56,437 nt of DNA from assembly GCF_001937445.1 (NCBI RefSeq), contig NZ_MSKS01000038.1, positions 1 to 56,437 on the forward strand. Reading direction: 5' to 3'. A program made the translations under genes and the position numbers. The notes beneath the pieces were generated by a model, which saw only the letters and a list, made by a program, of their open reading frames with translations, was not told where the DNA came from and did no database searches. This DNA is from Actinomyces oris. GTDB lineage: Bacteria > Actinomycetota > Actinomycetes > Actinomycetales > Actinomycetaceae. Below are positions 35,521 to 43,875 of this stretch, piece by piece. Within the stretch, counting starts at the first letter, position 1, and the number at the start of each line of letters is the position of its first letter.

Positions 35521-36787
35521 CGGCCACCTGCCTCAGGAGGGACTCGTAGCGGTCGGTCATGGCCTCGGCGTCGGCGTGGTCCGCCAGCCAGCGCCGTCCA
35601 CCCGCAACGTCCAGACGGCTGCGGTCAGCGGCCAGGGCGCACCACAGGGACGCCAGGGCCTGCGGGTCCTGCGGGGCGGTGACGTCGCCGCAGCCGGCGT
35701 CCTCCACGATGCGCCGGGCCTCACCGTCCACCGAGGCGCACACGTGCACTCCGGCGGACATGATCTCGTAGAGCTTGGACGGGACCGTCACGGACATGGC
35801 CGGCCAGTTCTGCAGGCTCACCAGGGCCGTATCGGCCCAGGCGTAGTGCTGATCCACCTCGGTCCAGGGCACAGCGGGGTGGATCTCCACGGGGGCCCCG
35901 AGCCTGCGGGCCAGGGTCGCGACCTCCTGGAGCTGAGCGCCGTCGCCGACGATCCGCAGTACCACCGGGGTGCCGTTGCGCTGAGCGATGTGCGCGGCCC
36001 TCACCGCGAAGCCCAGTCCCTGAGCGCGCCCCACTGTCCCCAGGTACAGCACCTTCAGGACGCCGTCCGAGCGGTGTCGGTCGGCACCTGTCCGGCCCGC
36101 CTGCACCGTGGCGCCGGTGTTGCGCACCGTCACTACGCGGCTTACCCCGCGGGAGCGCAGGACCTGGGCGAAGGAGTCCGTCGTTGTCACCACGGCCGCG
36201 GCCTCCCGCTCCAAACGGGTGATGAGCGGCGGTAGGAGGCAACGCGCACCCCGACCGACGACGTGAAGCCGGCGGGCTCGGCGGGCCTGCGCCACGGCCG
36301 TTGGGCAGTCGGGGGCCTGGGACCACTGCGCGGCCGATAGGAGCAGATCCGGCCAGGCGTCGCGCAGCTCCACCACGACCGGACGGTGCAGGACCCTGCC
36401 GACGGCGAGCGCAGCCGGGAGGGTGGGGAGCCCGGGAACCGAGCCGAGGACGACATCGGGGCGGTTCACTCCCCGGAAGCGCCCCACCCCCAGGCGCACG
36501 GAGTCGGCTGCCGCGACCATCTGATCGACGCCTCGTGCACACACGCCGCTGCTGTAGGGGCGGAAGATCGTGCGATGCACCATGGCTCCGGTGACGTCCC
36601 GCCTGATCGAGCCGGGCATGTGGGCCTGGCCGCCCTGCAGGAGATGACCTCCCGGGTAGTGGGGAGCCGGAGCCAGCACCGCCAGCTCGTGGCCCCGTGA
36701 GATCAGCGCCTTGGCCAGCCGGTTCCAGCGGTGTTGAGGAGCACCGACCTCCGGAGCCCAGTAGTGTGTGAGCAGAAGGATGCGCAT
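35513..36787 (-). CDS. GT4-type glycosyltransferase (WbuB-like)
   Basis: A 424-residue GT-B glycosyltransferase beginning MRILLLTHYWAPEVGAPQHR, the usual start of WbuB/WcaI-like enzymes that add a sugar to lipid-linked GlcNAc or FucNAc. Further features are the ELRDAWPDLLL segment, VVTVRNTGATVQAG, KVLYLGTVGRAQGLGFAV, and VPSKLYEIMSAGVHVCASV with the conserved Glu. It lies 4 bases after the TagO-like gene, which would make its acceptor. This neighbourhood supports a role as second sugar transferase in the linkage unit, the task done by TagA in B. subtilis. Confidence 0.87.
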   Translation of the reverse strand: MRILLLTHYWAPEVGAPQHRWNRLAKALISRGHELAVLAPAPHYPGGHLLQGGQAHMPGSIRRDVTGAMVHRTIFRPYSSGVCARGVDQMVAAADSVRLGVGRFRGVNRPDVVLGSVPGLPTLPAALAVGRVLHRPVVVELRDAWPDLLLSAAQWSQAPDCPTAVAQARRARRLHVVGRGARCLLPPLITRLEREAAAVVTTTDSFAQVLRSRGVSRVVTVRNTGATVQAGRTGADRHRSDGVLKVLYLGTVGRAQGLGFAVRAAHIAQRNGTPVVLRIVGDGAQLQEVATLARRLGAPVEIHPAVPWTEVDQHYAWADTALVSLQNWPAMSVTVPSKLYEIMSAGVHVCASVDGEARRIVEDAGCGDVTAPQDPQALASLWCALAADRSRLDVAGGRRWLADHADAEAMTDRYESLLRQVAGD

Positions 36788-36791
36788 GTCC

Positions 36792-37832
36792 TCACCTCGC
36801 CCGTCGAAGGGTGGGGAAGGGGTCGGGCGCTCCGACGATGGAGGGCATCCGCAGGTAGAGGATCAGGACTGCTGCCATGGCGACCTGGGACATCCAGAGC
36901 CGGCTGCCGGTCAGGAGGCTGCCCGCCGCCAGAGCGGAGCACGAGGCCGCGGCCAGGGTCACCAGGAGAGCCGATGCCCAGTGCGGCCATCCGGCGCACA
37001 CCAGGCGCTGGTAGACATGAAGCCGGTGCGACTCGTACCAGCACTGACCTGCTCTCAGCCGCATCCACAGGGTGTAGCCGGTATCCGCCAGAAGCACGAG
37101 GACGGGGGCGAGCGCCGCCTCCACGGCCACACCCCGGGCGAGGCAGGCCGTGACGGCGAAGGCCCAGGCGCCGCCCAGAGCGTAGGAACCGGAGTCACCC
37201 AGGAACACCTTGGCGCGAGGCGTGTTGAATGGCAGGAATCCGAGGCAGGCTCCGGCCACCGAGACCATGACGAGTCCCAGCCCGGGAACCGGGGCGACGA
37301 TCGCCACCTGGACATACCACAGGGAGGTCATCAGGGCGTGGCTGCAGGCCAGGCCATTGGCGCCGTCCATGAAGTTCGTGGCGTTGACCAGTGCGGCTGT
37401 GCCCACGCAGATCGCCGGGGTCCACCACAGTGAGACCTCGAAGGCGCTGTGCGCTACCAGCCCGAGCCCTGCGCCCAGGGCGAGCTGGAGAACCAAGCGA
37501 GTCCTGACGGACACAGACAACAGGTCCTCGCTCAGTCCGAGCAGCGCGAAGGCGAGCACGGTCGCCAGCCCCATGAGTGCGACGTCGACTCCGGTCATCG
37601 CGTGGACCGCGCCTCGCTGGTGCGCCGCAGCGAGGACGGCCGTCCAGGTGGCCAGCGAGGCGGACAGGACGATGGCGAGTCCACCACCGCGGGGAACAGG
37701 AAGCCGGTGGAGGGATCTGTCCCCGGGGACGTCAATGGCGCGGGCTCTCCTCAGAAGCGGGATCACGGCCGCGGTCAAGGAGGCGCTGACAGCTGCCGTC
37801 ACGGCGAGCCCGCTCAGGAGCAGGGTGGTCAT
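36792..37832 (-). CDS. Undecaprenyl-phosphate sugar-1-phosphate transferase (TagO/WecA-like)
   Basis: Transfers a GlcNAc-1-phosphate-type unit from a UDP-sugar to undecaprenyl phosphate, starting the polymer at the inner face of the membrane. The 346 residues have about ten membrane helices and the family motifs: DVPGDRSLHRLPVPRGGGLA (about 34-53), NATNFMDGANGLACSHAL with the catalytic Asp region, and FLGDSGSYALGG. The HxxH-like end is YESHRLHVYQRL. I chose ATG at 37832, which overlaps the upstream stop. The frame stays open upstream, but that stretch is not TagO-like. It is the only initiating transferase in the locus, so it probably starts the polymer exported by TagGH. Confidence 0.9.
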   Translation of the reverse strand: MTTLLLSGLAVTAAVSASLTAAVIPLLRRARAIDVPGDRSLHRLPVPRGGGLAIVLSASLATWTAVLAAAHQRGAVHAMTGVDVALMGLATVLAFALLGLSEDLLSVSVRTRLVLQLALGAGLGLVAHSAFEVSLWWTPAICVGTAALVNATNFMDGANGLACSHALMTSLWYVQVAIVAPVPGLGLVMVSVAGACLGFLPFNTPRAKVFLGDSGSYALGGAWAFAVTACLARGVAVEAALAPVLVLLADTGYTLWMRLRAGQCWYESHRLHVYQRLVCAGWPHWASALLVTLAAASCSALAAGSLLTGSRLWMSQVAMAAVLILYLRMPSIVGAPDPFPTLRRAR

Positions 37833-38311
37833 GAGGCCGCCTCCAGGGGCCGCCGTGCGTGAGCCCGCCATCTGAGTCGGAGCCGCCACTGATCCGTCAC
37901 CGCGACGGCCGACCCGGCCAGGCCGGCGGTCCACGGAAGGAGGTGAACCTTCGTCGCGAGGTCGAGGAAGCAGGAACCCAGTGCGAACCCGGCCCCCGCG
38001 ACGATGACGAACGGCATGACCCGCGTGGAGGCCCACGGCCAGTAGTGCCAGGTCACACACCAGGCGGTCATCTGAATGAGCGCGGCGGCCACGACCCCTA
38101 TCAGGAGCAGGCGCGGATAAAGAATTCGATGCGTTGATAAGAGCGTCCTGATAAGGGTCGCTAGGAAGAGCCATAGTGCCCAGGAGGCGATGTCTCGACT
38201 CACCGCTGAGAAATCGGACGGGAGGCCGGGCGCTGAAGCCGCCATGGAGGGGACGCTTGAGGCGGTACGGGAGGGGGTGGCAAGGGGCCGGGCAGGAGCT
38301 ACTGAGACCAC
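37829..38311 (-). CDS. Small predicted membrane protein, function unknown
   Basis: I do not recognise the family. With the GTG start at 38311, preceded by GGAGG at six bases, the product has 160 residues. A Pro/Ala/Ser-rich N-terminal segment is followed by about four membrane helices (WALWLFLATLIRTLL, LLLIGVVAAALIQMTAWCV, VMPFVIVAGAGFALGSCF, LPWTAGLAGSAVAV) and a basic C-terminal tail (RLRLRWRAHARRP). An ATG at 38419 is in frame but has no ribosome binding site. It heads the minus-strand operon and overlaps the TagO-like gene by ATGA, so it may assist the membrane enzyme. Confidence 0.55.
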   Translation of the reverse strand: MVSVAPARPLATPSRTASSVPSMAASAPGLPSDFSAVSRDIASWALWLFLATLIRTLLSTHRILYPRLLLIGVVAAALIQMTAWCVTWHYWPWASTRVMPFVIVAGAGFALGSCFLDLATKVHLLPWTAGLAGSAVAVTDQWRLRLRWRAHARRPLEAAS

Positions 38312-38783
38312 TGGTGACCTCCGGTCTTCTGGGGCGGGAAAGGCCTGGGGGTGGCCTTCTTTACTAGCTTTCTTATAACGGTAGTTGTGTCGCAGAGTTG
38401 GAAAAGCGACAGTCGTCATGATTGGCTTGTCTGCAATCAGACTGTGATGTTCGAGGCTTATCGTGACGGTGCCGAAACCGCTCGTAATCGTTGTGATATC
38501 GCGGAATACCAGGGTTCTGTCACATGATGGCCTCAGCTTGTAGCGGCCCGGTGTGAGGAGTGGGCCGGCGGTTTCGCGCATTCATTGGGTTAAGTGATAG
38601 TGGGTGACGACCGACATAGTTGAAAGCCTGCTTCAGAGGGATAACAAGGGAATTTTGGGGGGTGCCTCGTGCCTAGACTTAGTGGCGAGCGCGTTCAACC
38701 GCCATACGCGCAACCAACGACAATGCCATCGATTCTTGTGTGATTCATACAAAACGATGGACCAACCCGCGAGGACAATCCTA
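38312..38783. promoter_or_regulatory. AT-rich divergent control region
   Basis: These 472 bases separate the minus-strand operon from the second tagD. They are much richer in A/T than the rest of the window. On the minus strand TATAAG (complement of 38372-38377) is a fair -10 box that would give a 55-base leader. An inverted repeat AAGGCC-N7-GGCCTT lies at 38340-38358 within that leader. I found no convincing gene; short open stretches have no ribosome binding site or coding pattern. A promoter for tagD copy 2 is expected near 38700 but I cannot place it. Confidence 0.45.
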
Positions 38784-39203
38784 ATGAAACGCATCATCAC
38801 CTACGGCTCCTTCGATCTGCTCCACTACGGGCACATCGAGCTGCTGCGCCGGGCCAAGGCTATGGGTGACTATCTCATCGTCGCTCTATCGACCGATGAG
38901 TTCAGCGCCTCCAAGGGGAAGCGCTCCTACTTCTCCTATGAGCAGCGCAAGGCGATGCTTGAGGCCATTCGCTATGTCGACATGGTCGTTCCCGAGCAGA
39001 CCTGGAGCCAGAAGAGCCAGGACGTCGACGAGTACGGCATCGATGTCTTCGTCATCGGCGACGACTGGATCGGCACCTTCGACGAGCAGCTCGAAGGTCG
39101 CTGCGAGATCGCCTACCTCCCGCGGACCCCGGAGATTGGCTCCGTTCAGGGACGGCCGTGCCGCGAGAGTCGGGAGGACGCCCAGGAGGCTCTCGTGCGG
39201 TGA
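38784..39203 (+). CDS. Glycerol-3-phosphate cytidylyltransferase-like protein with altered C-terminus
   Basis: A second TagD-like protein of 139 residues. It keeps the HxGH motif in ITYGSFDLLHYGHIELLRRA, YFSYEQRKAMLEAIRYVDM and FVIGDDWIGTFDEQ, and is highly similar to the copy at 19116 up to YLPRTPEI. There the STT of the nucleotide-binding motif is replaced by GSV, and the last 20 residues (ending DAQEALVR) are unrelated to the family and rich in charged residues. It may therefore be inactive, have altered nucleotide affinity, or serve a regulatory role. ATG at 38784 follows GAGGA by eight bases. It converges on the deacetylase gene with a 7-base gap. Confidence 0.8.
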   Translation: MKRIITYGSFDLLHYGHIELLRRAKAMGDYLIVALSTDEFSASKGKRSYFSYEQRKAMLEAIRYVDMVVPEQTWSQKSQDVDEYGIDVFVIGDDWIGTFDEQLEGRCEIAYLPRTPEIGSVQGRPCRESREDAQEALVR

Positions 39204-39210
39204 GCGCCCC

Positions 39211-40071
39211 TCAGACGTGACGATTGTGTCCGGGGCTGAAGTAGACGTCGTCGAGCGTGACAGTCTGCAGGGAGCGCTGACGCAGGATATCGATGATCTG
39301 ACCGTAGACCTGAGTGACGGTGGGGAAGTTTGCGTGACCGATGACGATGTGCTGCGCGAGCAGCCACTTCTGCGCCTCCCCGAGAAGGACCTCCGGCGTG
39401 AGCAGGCCGGAGTCTCCGAAGGAGCCGTACCACATGGTCGTGGTCGTGTAGCCGACCTTGGCGCAGACCGAGTCGGTGTAGGAGCTGCGGCCGCCGTAGG
39501 GCGGCCGGATGAAGGGGGCGCCCGTGACGCCGTAGGTGTTGTGCAGCAGGTTCTCGCACTGGGTGAGCTCTTCGATGATCCCGCCCTCCGACAGCGTCGT
39601 CAGGTCGGGGTGCGTCCAGGTGTGGTTCGCCAGCTGAACCTGCCCGGATTCCACCAGGGGCCTCATCTTGTCCCGGTTGTCGGTCCAGCTCGGATAGCTG
39701 CCGGTGACGAAGAAGGTCAGGCGGACTCCTGAGTCCTTGGCGAAGTCCAGGTAGGCGTCCACGACTGAGGAGTCGACGCCGTCGTCGATGGTGATGGCCA
39801 CGACGTTGCCGACGTTGTCCGGCAGGCCGGTGATGGGTGAGTCCGCCGGGCTGGGGGCGGGCAGTGGTGGAGGGCCGTCCTGAAGGTGGAGCGGGCTGAG
39901 GGAGGGGGTCGGTGAGGGCGTGGGTGAGGGGGACGGTGAGGCCAGGGGTGAGCCCTGCGCCGGGGGTGAGGTCGGTGAGGCGGAATGGGCTGCCTGCTGT
40001 GCGGTGTTGCAGGCGCTGAGGCAGCCTGCGGTTCCGGCGGCCAGGGCGAGCAGGAAGTCGCGGCGTTGCAT
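39211..40071 (-). CDS. Polysaccharide deacetylase (NodB domain), secreted lipoprotein
   Basis: Removes N- or O-acetyl groups from a cell-surface polysaccharide outside the membrane. The 286 residues start with a twin-arginine-like sequence (QRRDFLLALAAG) and the lipobox LSAC (Cys near 21), so export may be by Tat with lipid anchoring. A Pro/Ser/Thr-rich spacer (about 30-75) may span the wall. The NodB domain shows motif 1 TIDDGVDSS (Asp base and metal Asp), motif 2 NHTWTH (metal histidines) and motif 3 RPPYGGRSS, so it looks active. The substrate may be the polymer made by this locus or peptidoglycan; context favours the first. Confidence 0.88.
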   Translation of the reverse strand: MQRRDFLLALAAGTAGCLSACNTAQQAAHSASPTSPPAQGSPLASPSPSPTPSPTPSLSPLHLQDGPPPLPAPSPADSPITGLPDNVGNVVAITIDDGVDSSVVDAYLDFAKDSGVRLTFFVTGSYPSWTDNRDKMRPLVESGQVQLANHTWTHPDLTTLSEGGIIEELTQCENLLHNTYGVTGAPFIRPPYGGRSSYTDSVCAKVGYTTTTMWYGSFGDSGLLTPEVLLGEAQKWLLAQHIVIGHANFPTVTQVYGQIIDILRQRSLQTVTLDDVYFSPGHNRHV

Positions 40072-40280
40072 GGGAGGGACTTTCTCGAAGGTGGGTTGTC
40101 AGGGCACCGAGCACCTGCTCCGCCGGCCGAGGCGGTGCAGTCAGGGAGCTAGCTGCCTGTTGATCGGGGCGCAGTGGAAAGGCTGGAGCCTTCGCTGTCA
40201 GCAGCATGCCTGCGCCACGAGGTGGCAGCGTCATTTGCTGCCGAGGAGGGAGAGGGGAGGACGGGATGATCCGCCATCAG

Positions 40281-40356
40281 TGGGGTGGCTGACGGGGTTT
40301 GAACCCGCGACCTCCTGGACCACAACCAGGCGCTCTGCCGACTGAGCTACAGCCAC
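40281..40356 (-). tRNA. tRNA-His (anticodon GTG)
   Basis: On the minus strand the acceptor stem GTGGCTG pairs with CAGCCAC. The D arm is TAGCTCAGTCGGCAGAGC, the anticodon loop reads TTGTGGT, and the T arm is the usual GGGTTC type. Position -1 is G (40357) opposite C73, the histidine identity pair. CCA is encoded at 40281-40283. Confidence 0.96.
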
Positions 40357-40474
40357 CATGTACGGCATCACCGCAACGAATCGGTACTGTATCCGCTCCT
40401 CTCCCCGCACACCAAACTGGACTCGGTGCACTACGTCACGTCCGGCAGGTGCGCAGAGGGCGCCGTCGCCCCGC

Positions 40475-41086
40475 TCACCTGGTGGGTGTGCGCAGGATCC
40501 GCTCAGCCGCGTCCTTGCACTCCTGGGAGCTCGGGCCCTCCCCGTCGGGGAACAGGACCTCGCGGTAGTAGCGCAGCTCGTCGATGGACTCCAGGATGTC
40601 TGCCAGCGCACGGTGCCCACCGACCTTCTTCGGCGCGTGGAAGAAGGTCCTGGGGTACCAGCGCTTGGCCAGCTCCTTGAGGGAGGAGACGTCCACGATC
40701 CGGTAGTGGAGGTGCTCGATGAGCTCGGGCATGTCGCGGGCCAGGAACGCCTTGTCCGTGCCCACGGAGTTGCCCGCGAGCTGGGCGGTACGCGGCTCGG
40801 GCACCAGGGAGGTCACATAGTCCAGGACCGTGGCGCGGGCGGTCTCCATGGTCACTGCGTCCTCCAGGGCGGTAAGGAGGCCCGAGGAGGTGTGCATGGT
40901 GCGCACGTAGTCATCCATCTGCTCCAACGCGGCGGCAGGAGGCTTGATGAGCACATCGATTCCCTCCGCCAGGGGCTTGAGCTCATAGTCGGTGACGACG
41001 ACGGCGACCTCGATGAGCGCGTCGGCGCTCAGGTCCAGGCCCGTCATCTCACAGTCGATCCACACCAGCGGGTCAGAGGTTGTCAT
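40475..41086 (-). CDS. orn: Oligoribonuclease
   Basis: A 3'-to-5' exoribonuclease of the DEDDh family that degrades short RNAs and linear pGpG to mononucleotides. The 203 residues show LVWIDCEMTGLD with the first Asp and Glu, MDDYVRTMHTSSGLL, NSVGTDKAFLARDMPELIEH with the second Asp, YRIVDVSSLKEL, and the closing HRALADILESI with the catalytic His and Asp. The length agrees with the family. Starts at 41116 or a GTG in between are possible and would add up to ten residues; none has a strong ribosome binding site. It is divergent from the kinase gene. Confidence 0.93.
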   Translation of the reverse strand: MTTSDPLVWIDCEMTGLDLSADALIEVAVVVTDYELKPLAEGIDVLIKPPAAALEQMDDYVRTMHTSSGLLTALEDAVTMETARATVLDYVTSLVPEPRTAQLAGNSVGTDKAFLARDMPELIEHLHYRIVDVSSLKELAKRWYPRTFFHAPKKVGGHRALADILESIDELRYYREVLFPDGEGPSSQECKDAAERILRTPTR

Positions 41087-41269
41087 CTGCTTGCTCACGG
41101 GAGCCACTGTAGTCATCTCGGCGAGCTTCAGGCCCCTGGACCCTCCCATGGGAGTGGTGAGATTCGAGGCGCGATGGGCGCCCATGTCCTGGCGGAGCGG
41201 TCCGGTGGTGCGAAGATCGCGATAAGGTCTCCATGAAGTCTGGCCGCCCTTGAGCAACACGGAGCACTC

Positions 41270-43777
41270 ATGTCCCACAGCCCCGATCCCCGTCACCTCG
41301 GAAGCTCCTACATCATGGAGACCCGGATCGGTGCGGGTGCCCAGGGAGAGGTCTGGCGCGGTCGGCGTACCGACTCCCGTGAGACCCTGGCCTTCAAGGT
41401 TCTGCGTGCGGACCTGGTGGAGAATCCCGACGTCGTGGAGCGCTTCATCAAGGAGCGCTCCACTCTGCTGCGGGTGCGCAGCCCCTATGTCGTTGCCATT
41501 CGTGACGTCGTCATCGAGGGGTCCACCTTCGCGATCGTCATGGACTATGTCAACGGCGGTGACCTGCGAGATCTGCTGAGGGTACACGGCTGCCTGCCGC
41601 CTGCGCAGGTGGCGTCCCTGGGGACGCGTATCGCTCAGGGACTGTCCTCGGTCCATCAGGTCGGTGTGATCCACCGGGACATCAAACCCGCCAACGTCCT
41701 GCTCAGCTCCCGTCCCAGCCGGGGCGGCGACCCGGCTGAGACGGTCGTCGTTGGTGTCGCGCCGGGAGGGGAGGTGCCCGAGACTGTTGTGCCCCGACTG
41801 GCGGACTTCGGGGTGGCGCGCATCTGCGACACCTTCTCCGCCTCCCACATCACGGGGGCCATCGGTACACCGCTGTACATGGCGCCGGAGATCCTGTCGC
41901 TGCAGGCCCCGACCTCCGCCGCCGACATCTACTCACTGGGCATCATGCTCTACGAGATGGTGTGCGGGACGACGCCGTTCGTGGGGGAACCCGCTCAGCT
42001 GCTCAGCCAGCACGCCCGACGTGATGCGGGCCGGCCCCAGGGAGTGCCCGACCCGTTGTGGGAGCTCATCGCCTCGATGATCTCCAAGCAGCCCGGCACG
42101 CGTCCTTCCATTGAGGACGTCGCCCAGCGTCTGGACGTCATGCAGTCCGCTCTGGCCGGTCTGCCGGCCGCACCGCGACTCGCCTCGCCCCCGCAGTCAA
42201 CGGCCTCGCTCGTTCCCTATGACTGGGATGCCCTGCCTCCTGCGGCTCCCGCGGCTCCGCCGGCGACGCTGCCGAGTCCCTCGGCGATCTCGGCCACGAT
42301 GCCCTTCGCCCCGGATGCGCCGACCCTGGTGGGCGGGCAGCAGTACGTCCCCGGCCCCGGACAGGCTCCCCTCAGCCCGGGAACGGTGGGGACCGCCGGC
42401 TTCGCGGTTCCTGAGATGTCGACCAACCCCGGTGTCTCCAGCCCCTCCGCGCCCGCCTTCTACAGGCAACAGGGCCCGCAGTACCCGGAGGCTGCGACGG
42501 GCGGACCGCAGACCGACGCGCGTCGGCGGTGGTGGCGGCGCCGGTGGGTGGCTGCGGCTGCCGTGATCACCGTCCTGGCAGTAGTGGGGGCGAGCGCGAC
42601 CTGGTGGTACTTCTTCTCCGGAGCGGAGACCGGCAAAAGGTGGGCGGTGGACCTGCCTGCCGGCAATGGTGTCCGGGAGGAGCTGCGCTACTCGGATGTC
42701 TCCGACCCCGTCATGTCCGCAGACGGGACCACGATGGCCTTCAGGCACGACAGCAAGACGCACCTGGTGGATCTCACGAAGAGCACGACGACACCGGTGT
42801 GGAGCGGTGAGTGCGACAAGACCCGCCCCTGGGTCGGTGGCTCGATGCTCTGCACCCAGAACAGTGACGAGTCCACGGTGATCGGGGCTGCGGGCAAGAC
42901 CTCCAAGGCGCCTTTCTCCAAGGGCTCCTTCTACATCGGTGCGACACCCGACCTCGGCATCGTGTCCGACAAGGGGGAGTCCTCCGACGGAGGCTCCATG
43001 AAGGCCTACGACGCATCCGGCAAGGAGAAGTGGACCGCTTCAGGTCAGTACGAGGCAGGCCGGGTCGCTCACGGTTTCATCCTCGCCTACGAGAACAAGT
43101 CGCGGCAGTTCCAGGTGCTGTCCGCCAAGAACGGCGAGGTGCTCGTCTCCGAGCCCGGCAAGCAGCAGGGCTCGGACTTCGATGAGGACACTCGGTTCCC
43201 CGGTGGATTCAACATCGAGTCCGGGCCGGAGGCCTTCTCGAGAGTGACGTCCTCGGGTGCCACCATCTACAAGGCCAACGGCAGCGAGGCGGCAACCGTC
43301 TCGGGGAAGTTCTCGGAGAAGCACTGGTGGGCCGCGTCAGCACCACTGGATGCCTCGTCACTGAAAGACGCCTACTCCTCCTTGGCGAAGGCATCGTCCT
43401 CGACCACCCCGGTCATCGGTTCCGACGGCACGGTCAACGTCGTCGTCGACGCCAGTGCCTGCACGGCCAAGGTCGGCAACAAGCAGCTCGCGCTGCCCGA
43501 GTTCTCGCGTTCCGATGGTTGTCACATCAGATCCATTGGGCTGCTCCGTGACGGACAGGTGCTGATGGAGGTCGGGAAGTACAGCTTCTTGGGTAGTGAT
43601 CCGGGGAACCTGGTCGTCGCCGTGTCCCCGGATACGGGCAAGGTCGGCTGGAAGACCCCCGGCGCCTACGGTGGCACCGTTGTTCCCGCCAAGGGCCAGA
43701 GCGACGCCCGCCTCCTGGTCGTACAGGGCTCCTCTTTCAACTTTGACCTGGTGGTCTCCCGCATCACCAGCAAGTAG
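41270..43777 (+). CDS. Membrane Ser/Thr protein kinase with extracellular beta-propeller-like domain
   Basis: An 835-residue PknB-type Hanks kinase. The kinase domain (about 12-280) is complete: glycine loop IGAGAQGEVW, the ATP lysine in LAFKVLRAD, HRDIKPANVLL, the metal DFG in LADFGVARI, and GTPLYMAPEIL. A Pro/Ala-rich juxtamembrane region (about 290-420) leads to one membrane helix (about 427-449). The outer 385 residues show repeated blade-like patterns (MKAYDASGKEKWTASGQYEA, VLSAKNGEVLVSE) similar to PQQ/WD propellers, a possible sensor. It converges on an FHA-ABC transporter gene, which is a likely substrate by analogy with PknF and Rv1747. Confidence 0.9.
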   Translation: MSHSPDPRHLGSSYIMETRIGAGAQGEVWRGRRTDSRETLAFKVLRADLVENPDVVERFIKERSTLLRVRSPYVVAIRDVVIEGSTFAIVMDYVNGGDLRDLLRVHGCLPPAQVASLGTRIAQGLSSVHQVGVIHRDIKPANVLLSSRPSRGGDPAETVVVGVAPGGEVPETVVPRLADFGVARICDTFSASHITGAIGTPLYMAPEILSLQAPTSAADIYSLGIMLYEMVCGTTPFVGEPAQLLSQHARRDAGRPQGVPDPLWELIASMISKQPGTRPSIEDVAQRLDVMQSALAGLPAAPRLASPPQSTASLVPYDWDALPPAAPAAPPATLPSPSAISATMPFAPDAPTLVGGQQYVPGPGQAPLSPGTVGTAGFAVPEMSTNPGVSSPSAPAFYRQQGPQYPEAATGGPQTDARRRWWRRRWVAAAAVITVLAVVGASATWWYFFSGAETGKRWAVDLPAGNGVREELRYSDVSDPVMSADGTTMAFRHDSKTHLVDLTKSTTTPVWSGECDKTRPWVGGSMLCTQNSDESTVIGAAGKTSKAPFSKGSFYIGATPDLGIVSDKGESSDGGSMKAYDASGKEKWTASGQYEAGRVAHGFILAYENKSRQFQVLSAKNGEVLVSEPGKQQGSDFDEDTRFPGGFNIESGPEAFSRVTSSGATIYKANGSEAATVSGKFSEKHWWAASAPLDASSLKDAYSSLAKASSSTTPVIGSDGTVNVVVDASACTAKVGNKQLALPEFSRSDGCHIRSIGLLRDGQVLMEVGKYSFLGSDPGNLVVAVSPDTGKVGWKTPGAYGGTVVPAKGQSDARLLVVQGSSFNFDLVVSRITSK

Positions 43778-43806
43778 GAGCACCTGCGATACACGGCCGA
43801 TACGTG

Positions 43807-43848
43807 GCGCCGGGGTGCCGACCAGCTCTGTGGTCGGCACCCCGGCGC
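43807..43848. terminator. Stem-loop between kinase and FHA-ABC gene
   Basis: An 18-bp perfect stem (arms 43807-43824 and 43831-43848, containing CCGGGGTGCCGACCA) closes on the loop GCTCTG. It stands between two convergent genes and probably terminates both. Confidence 0.85.
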
Positions 43849-43875
43849 TCATGTCGGGAGGGCTTGAGAAGGGGA

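Noticed and set aside
38312-38581. Longer N-terminus for the small membrane protein (starts at 38419 or 38581)
   Set aside because: No ribosome binding site at either and the added residues are not membrane-like. The GTG at 38311 has GGAGG at the right distance.
39900-39980. Repeated GGGTGAGG-like sequence near the deacetylase start, considered as a tandem DNA repeat
   Set aside because: It encodes the Pro/Ser/Thr spacer of the lipoprotein, and the repetition follows from that protein sequence.
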